Assembly: GCA_038496675.1 (NCBI GenBank)
Contig: CM076662.1
Coordinates: forward strand, 15,493,426 to 15,557,425
Direction: 5' to 3'
DNA from: Rachycentron canadum
Taxonomy: Eukaryota; Chordata; Actinopteri; Carangiformes; Rachycentridae
Length of the DNA: 64,000 nucleotides
In this document: positions 1 through 12,110 of the stretch, piece by piece
How positions within the stretch are numbered: position 1 is the stretch's first letter
Layout of the letters: each line of letters starts with the position of its first letter
Translations under genes and position numbers: made by a program
Notes under the pieces: model-generated
Database searches by the model: none
Told to the model about the DNA's origin: nothing
What the model saw: the letters and a program-made list of their open reading frames with translations, nothing else

Positions 1-399
1 ACCGCCTTACTGGAAATCAATCCGCTTGGTCAGGCCCTCTGCGTACCGGGTTTAAGTGGAAGTGATGGTAGGAGAGAAAGAGCCAAGTAAAGAAATGGAG
101 ACTAAGGAGGGAGTGAGAGCCACTAGGGGGAAGTAGGGGGTTGGGGTGGAGGGGTGGGGGGTAGAAAGGCTGAGGGAGAGAGAGCGCTGATTGAAAGCAT
201 TATGATCAGTGGGATTAAGAGGCTACCTCTCAGCACTCAGGTCTGAGTAGAGGTCAGTGTTAGCCAAAGGGACGAGAGGCCGTGAGGGCTGCAGCTTGGT
301 CTTATTTACTTACTTATCTTATGCAGATTGTGAATGACTCCCTTCTTTCAGGCATTTCCCATCATCACTTTAGTTTGCAGTTACCAAACAGAGAAATTT
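1..399. other. Non-coding left edge, purine-rich
   Basis: No gene is visible. Positions 60-185 are strongly purine-rich (GGAGGGAG, AGAAAG, GAGAGAGAG words) and contain the G-quadruplex motif listed separately. The remainder is ordinary AT-rich DNA leading into an L2 LINE fossil. Confidence 0.6.
126..161 (+). other. G-quadruplex-forming motif
   Basis: Five G runs of 4-6 bases lie within 36 bases (126-130, 136-140, 143-146, 151-154, 156-161), with loops of 5, 2, 4 and 1 bases. This satisfies the canonical intramolecular G4 pattern with spare runs. Folding in vivo is not shown by sequence alone. Confidence 0.8.
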
Positions 400-830
400 G
401 GATGCCTCTGCACTTATTAATTACAGGCCTATGTCAAACCTCCCATTCATATGCAAGGTTATTGAGAAAGTAGTTTTTAACCATATCAGTAAATACTTGA
501 ACATAAATCGCTGTATGATGACTGGGCTTTTCGTCCACATCACAGTCCTGAAACTGCCTCAGGTAAAATAAGTGTCCTGGTCCTGTTACATCTCAGTGCA
601 GCTTTCGATACTGTTGATCATCAAGTGAATGGTTGGATGCAACAAAACTTCATTCAATTAAATTTGAGAACAAAGAAGGATGGTAGGGACATAGCACCTA
701 TCTAGAGTTAAATCTAAACATGGTGAAATGTCTTTCAGCCACTGTGCTGCTCGCTGCTGGAACCAGCTCCCAAAGAATGTAAAATCAGACAAAACCATTT
801 CTGGCTTTAATAAAAACTGCTCTGTTCTCC
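400..830 (+). mobile_element. L2-type LINE fossil, reverse transcriptase pieces
   Basis: A decayed non-LTR retrotransposon ORF. Reading + strand from 418 gives NYRPMSNLPFICKVIEK, the conserved opening of the L2-clade reverse transcriptase. A frameshift near 520 is needed to read FRPHHSPETAS, and a further shift to read LVLLHLSAAFDTVDHQ up to about 630, which covers the catalytic motif A region. At about 734-817 the frame reads FSHCAARCWNQLPKNVKSDK, which resembles the C-terminal end of the same ORF. The middle of the reverse transcriptase, including the YADD box, is missing between about 640 and 730. With two frameshifts and an internal deletion it is dead. The family-level call is firm; the exact subfamily cannot be given. 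Confidence 0.85.
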
Positions 831-1629
831 TCTGTTCTTTTAACCCTTTAATCTTGCTCTTTCATTATATTTTATCTGGTAAATGTGAAATCTGTGTTTA
901 TTTTCTTTTTATGTGTGTTTTTTTGGGTTTTAAAAAAAAAAAAGATTTCTCTAAAGCACATTGAATGAGCACTGTGTATCTTTTAACCCACATTGACTGA
1001 TACTCATTGAATAGCCTTGCTCAAAATGCCAATATCTGCCAGTTTAATAGTGCACACACAGGGGGAAAGCCACTCTCTTGACAGGTGCCAAAAACATATT
1101 TATTTTATTCTCCATTTTTCTTTATTCTTGCTGTGAAACATTCTTCCACTCTTTCATTTGAGTGCTTGTTGTCGCAGGGTTAACTGAGCCAAAGGTCAGC
1201 ACTCAACATTTGTGTTGCTGAGGTGTAACCTGAGTGTCAAGCGCACACATACTGTACCGACACACATGAGAGTGTACAGTGTCTTCTTATTTCTTACTCT
1301 TTGATGCATTTTAATCGCCAAGAGGAAATAAGAGACAGTTTTGCCTTGGTGACTTTGGTGCAGACATATTGACAGCTTGATGAGTTTCACACTGCATACT
1401 GATAGCCTAAACATTGCACAAGGACATCAAAGATTAATGCTTGGGTAGCAGACATATCACTCTGCATATAAGTGTTGAAACATCATTATTATTACATTAT
1501 TTTAACCAATAATCAGGTTTGTTTGAATAATAAGCTTTCTGGTTTTGTATACTTTCCTTAATGTCAAAAAACGCAAAAATTAACCAGATCTTTCTTTAAC
1601 AAGCAATGAGAGTTTATGGCCACCGGCTC
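831..1629. other. No gene seen
   Basis: AT-rich, apparently unique DNA following the LINE fossil. It has an 11-base A run near 932-942. Nothing else is recognisable. Confidence 0.5.
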
Positions 1630-2540
1630 TTAGTGAATATCGGTGTATACTCTGGAATGACACATAATTAAGGTGTAAATGTTAAAACAAGTCTCAAAAT
1701 AGGTCCAAACAGGTCTAAGTAATTGGGTCCTGTGTTAGTAGCAAACCTTACTCAAGAGTAGTTAGTCTATTTGGATGAAAATACATTTGTTGCTCAATTG
1801 TTTACTGCATCAGTGCGATATACATGCGATCAACTTAAACTAAACCACTTAACCTGACCTATAATAGCCACATTTTTTGTAATAAATGGATGAGCCGGTG
1901 CAATGTTGTTGTTGTTGATTTAATACTTTTAACAGTTTAGGAAAACAGTGAATTCTTGATAGGTGGATCAGTTAATTGTGGGTTTTGGTCTACTCATGAG
2001 ATTTAATAACAGTAAAAATACAGGCTAATCACTGAAAAACAACAAATTTTCACTTTTATGATGCTGGATTCAGTACATGTCAAACAGTCATCTGTTTATC
2101 AACCAATCAATCGTTTCGGTTGCACAAATACATTTGGTTTTTGTTCATCTAGGTAATAGCATCTATTTTATTCAAAGAGGAAACTATTACATTGTAGATT
2201 TTGACTAGTAATATTTTTTTTTTGTGGTTTCATGTGATTCTCAACAACGACACAACTCCCTTTGTGTTGAATATGTGTCCTACAAGTACTGTGAGCTTCA
2301 GTCAGATATAAAGGATGACGGTATTTGTTTTTTAATTAAATTCCAGAGGCTGGTACCGTACAATTTTATGGTCCCTAATGGATGATGAAATGTCAGTTGT
2401 GGCATTATGACAAATCACTGTAATCAGATCAATTGCCATACAAGAGCATTTCCCACGTATGATGATAACTTGCCTTTCATGCCATTTTGAAGTTTATTGC
2501 CATACAAGAGCCCTCCAGAGTATACACCTATATTAACTAA
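1630..2540. repeat. 911-bp interval bounded by 27-bp inverted repeats
   Basis: Bases 1630-1656 and the reverse complement of 2514-2540 agree at 25 of 27 positions; the shared core is GGTGTATACTCTGGA. A second, direct similarity sits just outside or inside the arms: AGTTTAT(G/T)GCCA occurs at 1611-1622 and 2491-2502. This could be a non-autonomous DNA transposon with terminal inverted repeats, or two copies of a shorter element in opposite orientation. No transposase frame lies between the arms and no clear target-site duplication was found, so the class is unknown. Confidence 0.5.
2432..2511. repeat. Direct repeat of 16 bp, 64 bp apart
   Basis: The 16-mer ATTGCCATACAAGAGC occurs exactly at 2432-2447 and again at 2496-2511. 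The second copy abuts the right arm of the inverted repeat at 2514, so the two structures may belong to one element. Confidence 0.85.
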
Positions 2541-3158
2541 ATGGCAAGAGTGGAAAGCTAATATTTTGAGTGTCATTGTTTTGTGGTGGTCTGTAAATAT
2601 AGATATATGGTAGAAATATTGATACGAACAAATAATAAAGTCTACAAGAAGGAAATCAAGAAGCTGTGGGGTAAAGATAAGTAAATAAATAGAGAGCAGA
2701 GCAAGTGAATTAGTATGTATGTATGTGTGTTGTGCTGTAGAAAGGAAGTGACCGAAGATTCTCACTTGTTCCATACTGGCATTTATTCATAAGCCAGGCT
2801 GTTGCTTGTCTTTTGGCCAGGGCTACTTAGAGCACAGAGGAAGGAAATGATCCATGTCTCCATCTGAATAGGGGACCGCATGTTGTCAAGTCAATACTTT
2901 GCTATTGAAATTGTGGACAAAGACTTGAATAAAAGCCCAGAAAGCTTGACCTTCAACAAATCACAATTCTTTCAGCATGCTATAAAGAACTCGGGCTGTC
3001 TGACTACTCTTGCGTCAGTCCACCTAAAAGCACAGGAAAATCTAGATAAAACCAAGGTCTTCATGCTGTATATTGTAGTTAAGTATCTAGAAACATTTCT
3101 CTGTTGCCTCATGCTTCACTTACACTTTTCCCCAACATGACGTGCACTTTGAACAATC

Positions 3159-3162
<4 letters not shown>
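2541..3162. other. No gene seen
   Basis: AT-rich DNA with short open frames of no recognisable product. It runs into the (GA)n tract. Confidence 0.5.
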
Positions 3163-3210
<48 letters not shown>

Positions 3211-3598
3211 NNNNNNNNNNNNNNNNNNNNNNNNNNNNNNNNNNNNNNNNNNNNNNNNNNNNNNNNNNNNNNNNNNNNNNNNNNNNNNNNNNNNNNNNNN
3301 NNNNNNNNNNNNNNNNNNNNNNNNNNNNNNNNNNNNNNNNNNNNNNNNNNNNNNNNNNNNNNNNNNNNNNNNNNNNNNNNNNNNNNNNNNNNNNNNNNNN
3401 NNNNNNNNNNNNNNNNNNNNNNNNNNNNNNNNNNNNNNNNNNNNNNNNNNNNNNNNNNNNNNNNNNNNNNNNNNNNNNNNNNNNNNNNNNNNNNNNNNNN
3501 NNNNNNNNNNNNNNNNNNNNNNNNNNNNNNNNNNNNNNNNNNNNNNNNNNNNNNNNNNNNNNNNNNNNNNNNNNNNNNNNNNNNNNNNNNNNNNNNNN

Positions 3599-3652
<54 letters not shown>
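3163..3652. repeat. (AG)n microsatellite interrupted by an assembly gap
   Basis: Pure AG dinucleotides fill 3163-3210 and GA dinucleotides 3599-3652, on either side of 388 N (3211-3598). The gap probably represents more of the same repeat, which could not be assembled. Long frames reading RERERE or LSLSLS here are artefacts of the repeat and the Ns. Confidence 0.95.
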
Positions 3653-3654
<2 letters not shown>

Positions 3655-4837
3655 GCATTCGACTGCCAAATGTTGCTCAGCCACAGGATTTCAATGCGCA
3701 GCAAGAAGGCAGCTCACTCCATCTTCTGGACATGAAAGATTATAGAGCACACTCCTTTGGAAAACAATGAAATAATCCCAACATTTACCTTCACTATACT
3801 GTGAAATTGTAAATGCTCAAGTGACTCTGTCTCAACACTATGTACTGATCTTTTCAGCTCATCACGACTCTACCCTCAGCTTTTATAATAATTTTTTGCT
3901 AAAGAAAAATACATTTGTGGCCGATGTCTTGAATTGTCTCTGGTGGTTCTTATTTCAGGCTTCCCTTGGCATGAGTTTCGCCAGCTTGGCTGATGAGATG
4001 CTTTGCTGGAGGTGCAGAGCTTGGGGAAATACCTGGGGCATGGCTGAAGCATCAAAAACACCAAATAAAACCCTGATAGAGAGAGGAATGAGAAGCTATC
4101 ATCAATCATAACTCCACCAGGATGTACTGCTGTAATCCAGGCAGAGATTGTTGTCATGACTACTGATTTGTATTGCATTAAGAGCCCAGGATCAGTGATT
4201 CAATGTTCAGGTGATGAATACATCTGTAGACCTCTGCAAATTTTATGTCAAAATCCTTCCTGCAAGTCAAATGTGAAGGTCTTCAGAGTTTAAAGAACTT
4301 AAAAGATGAACCCAAGAACACAGTAAATGAGAGCTCTATTGAGGTTTTGTATCTCGACAGGGCTCAGGCTGGCCAAGGAAAACCACCACGTTTTGACACC
4401 CTGCCATGGCCTGTTGACAGTCCACCCCTGTGTAGCTAGGTAGCCACAAATGAGCTCATTTAAAACGAGACTGTTGCTGTAGCAAGGCTAAAAGTCAGGC
4501 AGCCAATTCTGACAGGTGTCAGAGAGCCGAGTCGCAGCCTCAGCAAGGGCATTGTACTGCACTCTTTTTTCCTTTGAGTGCAACAAGGTACATTTTCACA
4601 GAGGGCTGTGGTTTTAGTACAGGAAATGGAAAGTTTAAGAGATCTGTTATTAGTGAGGTATGGGCATTTGTATGGGGACTGAGCCCATTATGACTCTGAA
4701 AAGATTATTTCTTGTCATAACAGACATTATCACTTCATTAATGTTTAAAGAAACATGGATGGACAGATAGATCTTAAGAGAGTAGCCTGATAACTGAAGG
4801 CTCTGTATCCCATTCTGCATTTAAAAACTCAAAGAAC
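3653..4837. other. No gene seen; part may be constrained
   Basis: Apparently unique sequence without transposon signatures. The stretch 3940-4180 is of more even composition and carries short open frames on both strands, but none reads as a known protein. Confidence 0.4.
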
Positions 4838-5165
4838 TACAACTAGTGGAAGAGGAAGAGCCAATGCAGAGAAGCTATGTCTTGGTCGCAAATGACCCCA
4901 AGGTTTCTTACTGTACCACTGGAGGCCAAGGCAACGTCTTCCAACATAACTATATCATCAGAATCTATTTCTGATGTGTTTAGGGCCAAGTACAATAACC
5001 TCAGATTTTTCTGAATATAAGCCTGAAATTTGACTCATCTGTTTAGTTTCATCTGGCTTTATAGTTAAATACAGAATACTGTCATCTGCATAATAATGGA
5101 AATGTATGTTGTGCTCCCTGATAATATTGCCTAAAGGAGGTATATGTAGGGTCAAAAAAATTTTT
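4838..5165 (-). mobile_element. L2-type LINE fossil, YADD region, minus strand
   Basis: Reading the minus strand from about 5165 gives PPLGNIIREHNIHFHYYADD followed by a variant of LYLSIKPDE. This is the L2-clade reverse transcriptase palm with the catalytic YADD box intact. The frame then jumps to YSEKSEVIVLGPKHIRN, so about 20-25 residues normally found between these blocks (the DWM..NFLLLN segment) are deleted. Further downstream (4838-4960) the frame-shifted text LGVICDQD and LHWLP fits the following part of the family ORF. It is truncated at both ends and inactive. It lies in opposite orientation to the L2 piece at 400-830, so it is a separate insertion. Confidence 0.85.
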
Positions 5166-5170
5166 TTCAC

Positions 5171-8100
5171 CCTTTTCTTTTACACAAAATACACACAGCA
5201 AGACACTAAATAAAGCCAAATGCAGCGTTTCCTGTCACTGAGTGAAAGTGTGAAAGGAAACTTACCTTTTTAACGTTTCCATGCCTGTCTTCTTTCTAGT
5301 AAACAACAACAACCACAAACTCATGAGTCTAATTAGAGCCACAAAATGCTAACAATGGCTGCTCTGTGAGATACCAAGAGACTTTTTGGCAGCCATGACA
5401 TGTGTATATTCATTTATTAAGCTACATATTTATTTGTTTATCTAGTTCTCTTTTCTGAGGACACTGTCACAAAGTTGGAGCACAGGGAATAACAAACTGC
5501 AAAAGCAGAGAGATCCCTTGCAGTAAATTACCAGCCATTGCGAGCGAAAGGTGACAAGGTGTAGCCAATTAAAAATAGGGAAATGATCATCCTATGACTG
5601 AACAGAAAGTAAACACTCACTGCAGACCATAATAAGTACATGGCCACTTCAGTAAAACAAAAACAATATGCCCTGATGTCTGGGCTGGGTTTACACTGAG
5701 CTAAATGCAACTTTATTTCTAATCCAATGCACCTAATGGGTGGACGGTTGTATTAATTTGTTACTGATTATTAAGACTTTGGGGCTTTACAGTTGGTGGC
5801 TTGTTTAAATATATCACAAAAATCTCAGGTCTGAGACTGCGAGGAGGATGATGAGAATTTTTTTCTTTTTCTCCTAACTGTGTTTTTGTGCGCCTGTTTG
5901 TGTAGTTGTGTGTTTGTGTAGTTGTCTCTAATATGCCGAGCTGGAGCACACATTGGTGCTGTGTAAGTGCATGCATGTGTGTGTGTGCTGTGTAGCTCCC
6001 CTGCTGACAGTATGTGGGTGATGAATGGCAGTTGTGTGTACCGCCTGTTATGTCACACACATACACACACACACACATGCGCGCTTTATAACGTGCACAT
6101 AACCACCAGGATGACAATGCTCTCTAATGGAGCGTGCTCACACTGTGTCACTCTCTTCCTCTGCATAGTTCCACTAATCTGGACATATCTGCCTCCAAGC
6201 ATGTTGATTGCTTGCTAATGAGACAGGCCTATCCTGCTTTGCTTTAAACAACGCAGCTGTCTATGTTAATACAGGCTTCCCTCTCTCAGTTCAAATGCAG
6301 CCTAGGTTTTCAGTAAATATTTCTAAAACGTCGTCAATTCAAATGTTGGGAACAAAACAACACATATTTGTCCATTGAGAGATCCTCTCTGCGGACATGC
6401 CACCATTTATTCGCTGCTTCCTATTGAGCTTTAGTGAGCAGCTACTCAGCCCTGGCTGTGACGGATGGAGCCCCAGCACCAGGGACATGAGGACTGAATC
6501 AAAAAAAATTCAGGCATCTTATTTTGTTTGCGTATCCTGCGGGCATCTCTGGGGTAGGATTGTGACAAAGTTGAAAGAAGCCTCCCTCGCCACCACCAAC
6601 TAAATATCAAGAAGAACTTGGAACTGGTTTGCTGTATATGTAGAGCAGTGCAGAGTCTACTAGACTGGACAGCTCGAGAAAAAAAGGCAAATTAGTGGTC
6701 AGATCTTCATGTCAGCAGTGTTCATGTCTATGTCTATGAGCATTTTATTAACGTGTCATTGAACTGCATCCACTGAGATGTCTGCAGCAGAAACTTTGAA
6801 GACTTGTTAATGTCTTTCATGTGGCATAAGAAGAAAACATGACAATGTTGTAATGCGCGGCATTATAAAAAATTCACCAATAGAAAATGTAAGTGATACC
6901 TGAGCTGCTGAGTCCTGTTCCTGATGTAAATAAAGCTCAAAGAAATTGCACAATATGTGGTTCACTTTATATGTCTTGATAAAAATAATGCAAATAAATC
7001 TAATGTTGAGGTCTATTTAATATTTTTAGGACCCAAGAGAAAAATGTCCATTAAATCAGCAAAAGAAAATGCTTATGGATTTCTGGCCCCTTTACTTATG
7101 TTTTTCCAGTTTATCTAGATGTAGAAATGACAGATGGAAAACAACAAAGATGACAATATAAGAGAGGACTGTGTAGATACCATGTATATTGAATATACTA
7201 ACACATTTTGTATGATAACAGGATAATCATTGTTTTACTTTGGTAAAATTCCAACTCTTTGTGATTTTAACAGAGAAGTGATTTATCTCAGGATATGAGG
7301 AGTGAACTCCAGTTTCATGGTTCATTTTTACAGTGACAGATAAAAAGAAAAAAAAAAGATCAGTGCATTGAGTTACAACGGAAGTAGTGATTTCAGACAC
7401 TCCATGACTTTATGTTCCAGACATCATCTTTTCACAGTGAGAAGATAATGACCCTATGCAAAATAATGAGACCTGTAAGATAGTGAGTAGCGTGCTTCAA
7501 ATTTGTAGTTATACGTGGTTAATTTTCAAGAGGAACTTGAACTAAACATAACTCACTTGTGTATCTTTGGGTCCCACTCTTTCACGCATTATGGGGGAAA
7601 AAAACCAAACTATCCACTGGAGACGTTATCTATGCCAGCCAGGATGATTGATCACTTGGACTGCTTTGTGAGGAGTCCCACCCATTTAGACACCATGATG
7701 ACATGAGTCATTGATGTCTCATGTAAGTTGTTAAAGTTATCAGGAAAGTCATTAGTCACGTGAATGACGGTGTGAATTAGTGTGAAACCACCTGAGAAAG
7801 CGTGTCTGGACCTTTCACCCTACAATAATGCTCCAATGGATGCTTTAATATTGTCTTGATATAACTGAATTATGCTATATATTTTTTTTTTAATTGAAAG
7901 GTCCTGTCAGGCTATTTCTGCTTGGTAAAATGTTTTATTATTCTCTTCTGGTCCAGAAATGTTTTCAGTGACACGTGTACAAGGGGATGATTGAAGTCTT
8001 TTCTTCATTTACTTTGCATGTCTTGGAGGCAATTTAAACCACCTCCTGTGACTTTGTGTTATATGCTTCAGCATTTGTTTAACTGTATGTATGTTTGCTC

Positions 8101-9264
8101 CACCACCACCACGCGTGTATGTTGTGTCATTTTTTTGGCATAGGCGTATGTATAATGTGTCTGGGTATCTCTTGATAGAGTGACTGGAAATAGAAGCTGA
8201 CCTTAAAAATGTGATGGATGAATGGTTTGAATGCAGAATACTAAAGCTGCCAGCAACAGGCACCAGCCCCTGTTGGCTTATAGCTTAAGGTCACCACGTA
8301 GTGACAGAAATGGGAACAGGGAAAGGGACAATTCATCTCACTGTGGCCTGGACCTACAATCCCTCATCACAACTCTGTCTCAGTCTTCTTGTATTTTTGC
8401 ACAGCCAGACATGTCGCGACAAATTAGATGAACTCACTTGCCAGTAATTGGTTTCTGGGGAAAGGTTTTTAGGCTGACATTAGAAAAAGGGTGGCTTCCT
8501 TCTCTTGTTAATTGAGTCAGTGGTTAGAGTCAAAGAACATGGCATCGATGTTCATCCACAGAGAACAGTGGCATTAAGAGGATCTGCGCTGAAAAAGTTT
8601 CTGCTTCACTTTGTCAGGTCATTGAAAACCTGTCCAGCCTGCCACCATTTTCTGTGAGGATTTGTATGTATCATTAGAAAGACAGATTAAAGGATAATGG
8701 GTTGAATGCAAGCTGCTGTACCTCCTGATGCGCTTGTAGCCAATTTGCACAGAACAATGCCGAGCCGTTGTATCACAGTGGCAGAGGCTGCAGGGTATGC
8801 AACAGCTTGCAGCTCTTTAAACTTTCATCTTGCCAATGCATTTTTAATGCCATGACCCTCCAATGGGAACCAAGTTGTTGGCAAGGAAAAGAAAAGAGGA
8901 TGCTCAACTTAATATGTTTGCTCATGTATGTCCATTATACATACATTATTGAGAGCAAGTCCACAGATATTGACTCACTAAATAGAAGTCTAATCGTAAA
9001 ATGATTTACTGAAGGCAGGTCTCATACGTCTCCTGTGAGCATTTGTTGCTGTGCTTGTAAATGTGTAGATGTAGATGTGCTTTATCACATCGATACGATG
9101 TGTGATCTAGAATCACAGTGCACACGCAGCAGTGCACATACAGTAAATGCATCCACATCTCTGCAGAGAAAATATGCACTTTTGAGTCGATCAGGTTCTT
9201 TTTAATGCTTTAAAACAGTGCTGTGGTGCAGACTGTGTCTCATAATGAAGGGGATGCTCCATAT
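5171..9264. other. No gene seen; scattered simple repeats
   Basis: About 4 kb of AT-rich DNA with no recognisable exon or transposon. GT-rich text lies at 5880-6000 and a short (CA)n at 6053-6077. A short exon-like segment on the minus strand at 5266-5295 is treated as a finding. Open frames of 60-118 residues here include translated microsatellite and match nothing known to me. Confidence 0.5.
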
Positions 9265-9482
9265 TAGGGCTGTACAATTAATCACATAATCTTCACATTA
9301 TTATCAAAATCACAATGTCCATGTTGCAGGAGCAGCAATTTTTTTGATGGAGGTAAACAACATACCATAAAAGAAGCGTTGCAGCCTACAAACGGTATTC
9401 TCCAGGAACATGCTTGTTTGGTATAAACAAAAATCACATCATCATATTGCATTAGCGATATCTGCCAAAATAATCAATGTGT
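9265..9482 (+). mobile_element. hAT-type DNA transposon remnant (5' end)
   Basis: It begins TAGGGCTGTACAATTAATC, a terminal sequence typical of teleost hAT-type non-autonomous elements. It continues with degenerate AATCGCAAT-like words and ends near ATATCTGCCAAAATAATCAA, another recurring word of these elements. The opposite terminus (GCCCTA-like) is not seen, so the copy is truncated or heavily decayed. No transposase is present. Confidence 0.55.
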
Positions 9483-12002
9483 TGTTTTTTTTTGTTTGTT
9501 TGTTTGTTTTGCATATCTTTCTGCTGCATATAGATCATTATCCACATCTAAGTGTGTAGTTTTGTGTGTGCAGTCAAAAATAGAGACATGGGTGACAAGC
9601 ATGCATTTCTATTCTCTCACTTTAAACTTAAAATAACTGCTTTTTATTTTCCACATTTTGATGAGTATTTGTATCTATTCAGTCTAAACAAAAGTCTTGA
9701 GTCAGTTGAGGCAGCATGCTGAGAGGTTACCAGTTTCTCCCAAGAACAAAGTACTACTCAGTGCCTTCCAAATGTGGTTAATATGGCCCTTGAAGCGTGG
9801 TTAGGTGTGAAATTCAGATCAAATCCATCAAAATCACACACAGCTCTTCTCCAGTGTATTGGTCTTTATTCCCCAAATGTTTCATGTTCATGGTTAATGG
9901 AAGCAATTGTACAGTGTTGGCAAGAGATGGATTTAAGGCTGTAACTGCAGAGATCAGTCTGTTTTGAGGAGTTAGAAGAACATTATACTCTGCCTTTTCC
10001 TTCACTAGCCGATGCAAATATATATTTAGTCTTTTTAACCTATTTTAGCAAATGACCAATAGAGTTGTTTTGTATCCAGTGTTTTTCTCTTGAGAGGACG
10101 GCCAGTGAGTGATTTTCTTTGTCCTGTTTCTCCTTCTGTCGAGGTACAGACGTGTAGTGCTAAATGGAATTGTTTCACAAATTTATCAGCAGCCATTTTG
10201 AACGTCAGTTAATAGTTTTGCCAAAAACCTTTTTGGTTGTTATACGGTTGTTAACAATATACATTTGGGTATTAGATATTTGAAGACATTACACTTGGAC
10301 TCTGGATATTTCAGATCTTTCTAAAACAATTAAAGGATGAATTCATCCAAAAATATTTGGTAAACTAATCTGTGATGGAAAAATAATAATAATTAGTTAC
10401 AGTGGAAATGGGTACAGTTGGTTTGCAACAAAGGGTGATATTTTTTTTAATCAGGCAGTTCTTCTGATTGAGATTTTTCTTTAGTTAGGAACTTGAAGAG
10501 GGAAGTTCCCCAGTGACAAGCTTTGGTACAACCTTTTTTTCAGAGACATTGCGTGTGTGAGTGCAAATGTATGTGGGTGTGTTTTTAGGTGTTACTCTGC
10601 AAATGATACAGAAAATTGATTCGTCTTCGCATATTTTCCTAGTATGAACAAGTAGAGGACTGAATAACAACAGGATAAAAAAGTATAACCTTGACAGTGA
10701 TGTTTATTGTCTATGTGTTGCTATTAAACCCCCCCTTTCCTCTTTCCCTGCCTCTTTATTTGCTGCATGCTCAATTTTCAGACATCATCAAACTCAGCAT
10801 CTGGGAAACAGTAAGGCCACAGTCATCCTTGAGCTCATCAGTGTAAAATAGGCATCAACCGCATTCATCATGACACCATCTCATTTCCTGTCAGTGGAGT
10901 GGCATAAAGTGGTTGTATCATGCACTCCTCTGTGGAGTGAGAGCATTCAGTGCCAGGACTTAGAGATGTGGCCATAATGGCATTTGACAACCAGACAGAC
11001 GAGTAAAGAAACTGATGACAGAGTGATGGGATGATAAGTCCTCAGCAGCACAGGATGGCTCATTGTTCTTGTCGGGAATTACAGCCTCTCGTTTCGTTCT
11101 GCTTGAGCTGAGTGATGCGTGAACTCTGAGGACATCATGAAATAAATATAGAAAAGATAGAAAAGGGGATCATTTAGCAAATCTGATGCTGCTTCCATGT
11201 TCTAGGAAAAAAACGTGAAGTATGGATGTGTACTGGCTTTGCACATTTAACAACAACAGGATGTTCTCAAACTGTTAAAGCATCTTTTCACTGAACCATA
11301 ATGACCTGTGTTAACGGTTATGATTCGGCCTGACATAATATACATGTGAGGTCTTTGCACTGAATAGATTTACCTTAATGGCTTCCAATAGGAAATCACT
11401 GTCTAATGTGTGTTGGATACTTAACATCCTATTGCAACTATGAATAGTGAGAGGTGGCTTTGTTATTAGACCACGGTTCAAACCATTTACTCTACTATTT
11501 TGAGCTCCTAGGTTGGTCAAGCGTGGGTTGCAGCTATAGCTGTAGCCATATCTTTGACAGCCCTATTTTGCTTTGAAAAGTGTATGTTGTTATCACTGTC
11601 ATATCTTCTCTGATGATGATGATGATGATGATGTGGAGGACAGTAAAGCGAGAATAAATTTTGTTTTGATGAGGTGGGCCCACATTGAGCCTACAAGCAT
11701 TGCTCAGGATCTGTTTAGTTCAGTAAATATGAAACAAAACCATGCCACTAAATCTGAGTTAAATGTTTCTCATCTCGCTGTGTAAGTGGCATATTTTGAT
11801 GATGAGGTCCGAACCTTTATTCGTTCCAGATCTGAAAATGACTCCAGCTTTTTTGAAATAAAGACATTTCTTTGCTTTTTAATATATTTTTAATGAGAAT
11901 GAAAGATTTTGTTGGCAATCGCTGCTTTGCTGCTTATAGGGAAGCTGGCATTGTCTTGCTGCGAGTTAGATGATGATAACATGCGCCTATCTGACAATCA
12001 GC
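9483..12002. other. No gene seen; (GAT)n and possible microexon
   Basis: Apparently unique AT-rich DNA. A T-rich (TTTG)n tract lies at 9481-9510 and a perfect GAT trinucleotide repeat at 11611-11633. A short segment at 10782-10810 has good splice-like edges and is discussed as a finding. Confidence 0.5.
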
Positions 12003-12110
12003 ACCCAGTTAGCTTAGCGTAGCATTCAAAGGAAACAAAATTCTTCCGACCAGTAGCTCAGAAACTCGGGCAACCAGCAAAGACTCCAGGAAATCACTGC
12101 ACTTGTCGCA
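12003..12110 (+). repeat. Suspected teleost interspersed repeat
   Basis: The words CCAGTTAGCTTAGCGTAGC and GGAAACAAAATTC recall a widespread percomorph repeat carrying GTTAGCTTAGCATAAAGAC and GGTAACAAAATCC. The match is from memory and patchy, so the class is not assigned. Confidence 0.35.

Noticed and set aside
3104..3745. Open frames of 175-213 residues reading RERERE or LSLSLS
   Set aside because: They are translations of (GA)n and of unknown bases across a gap.
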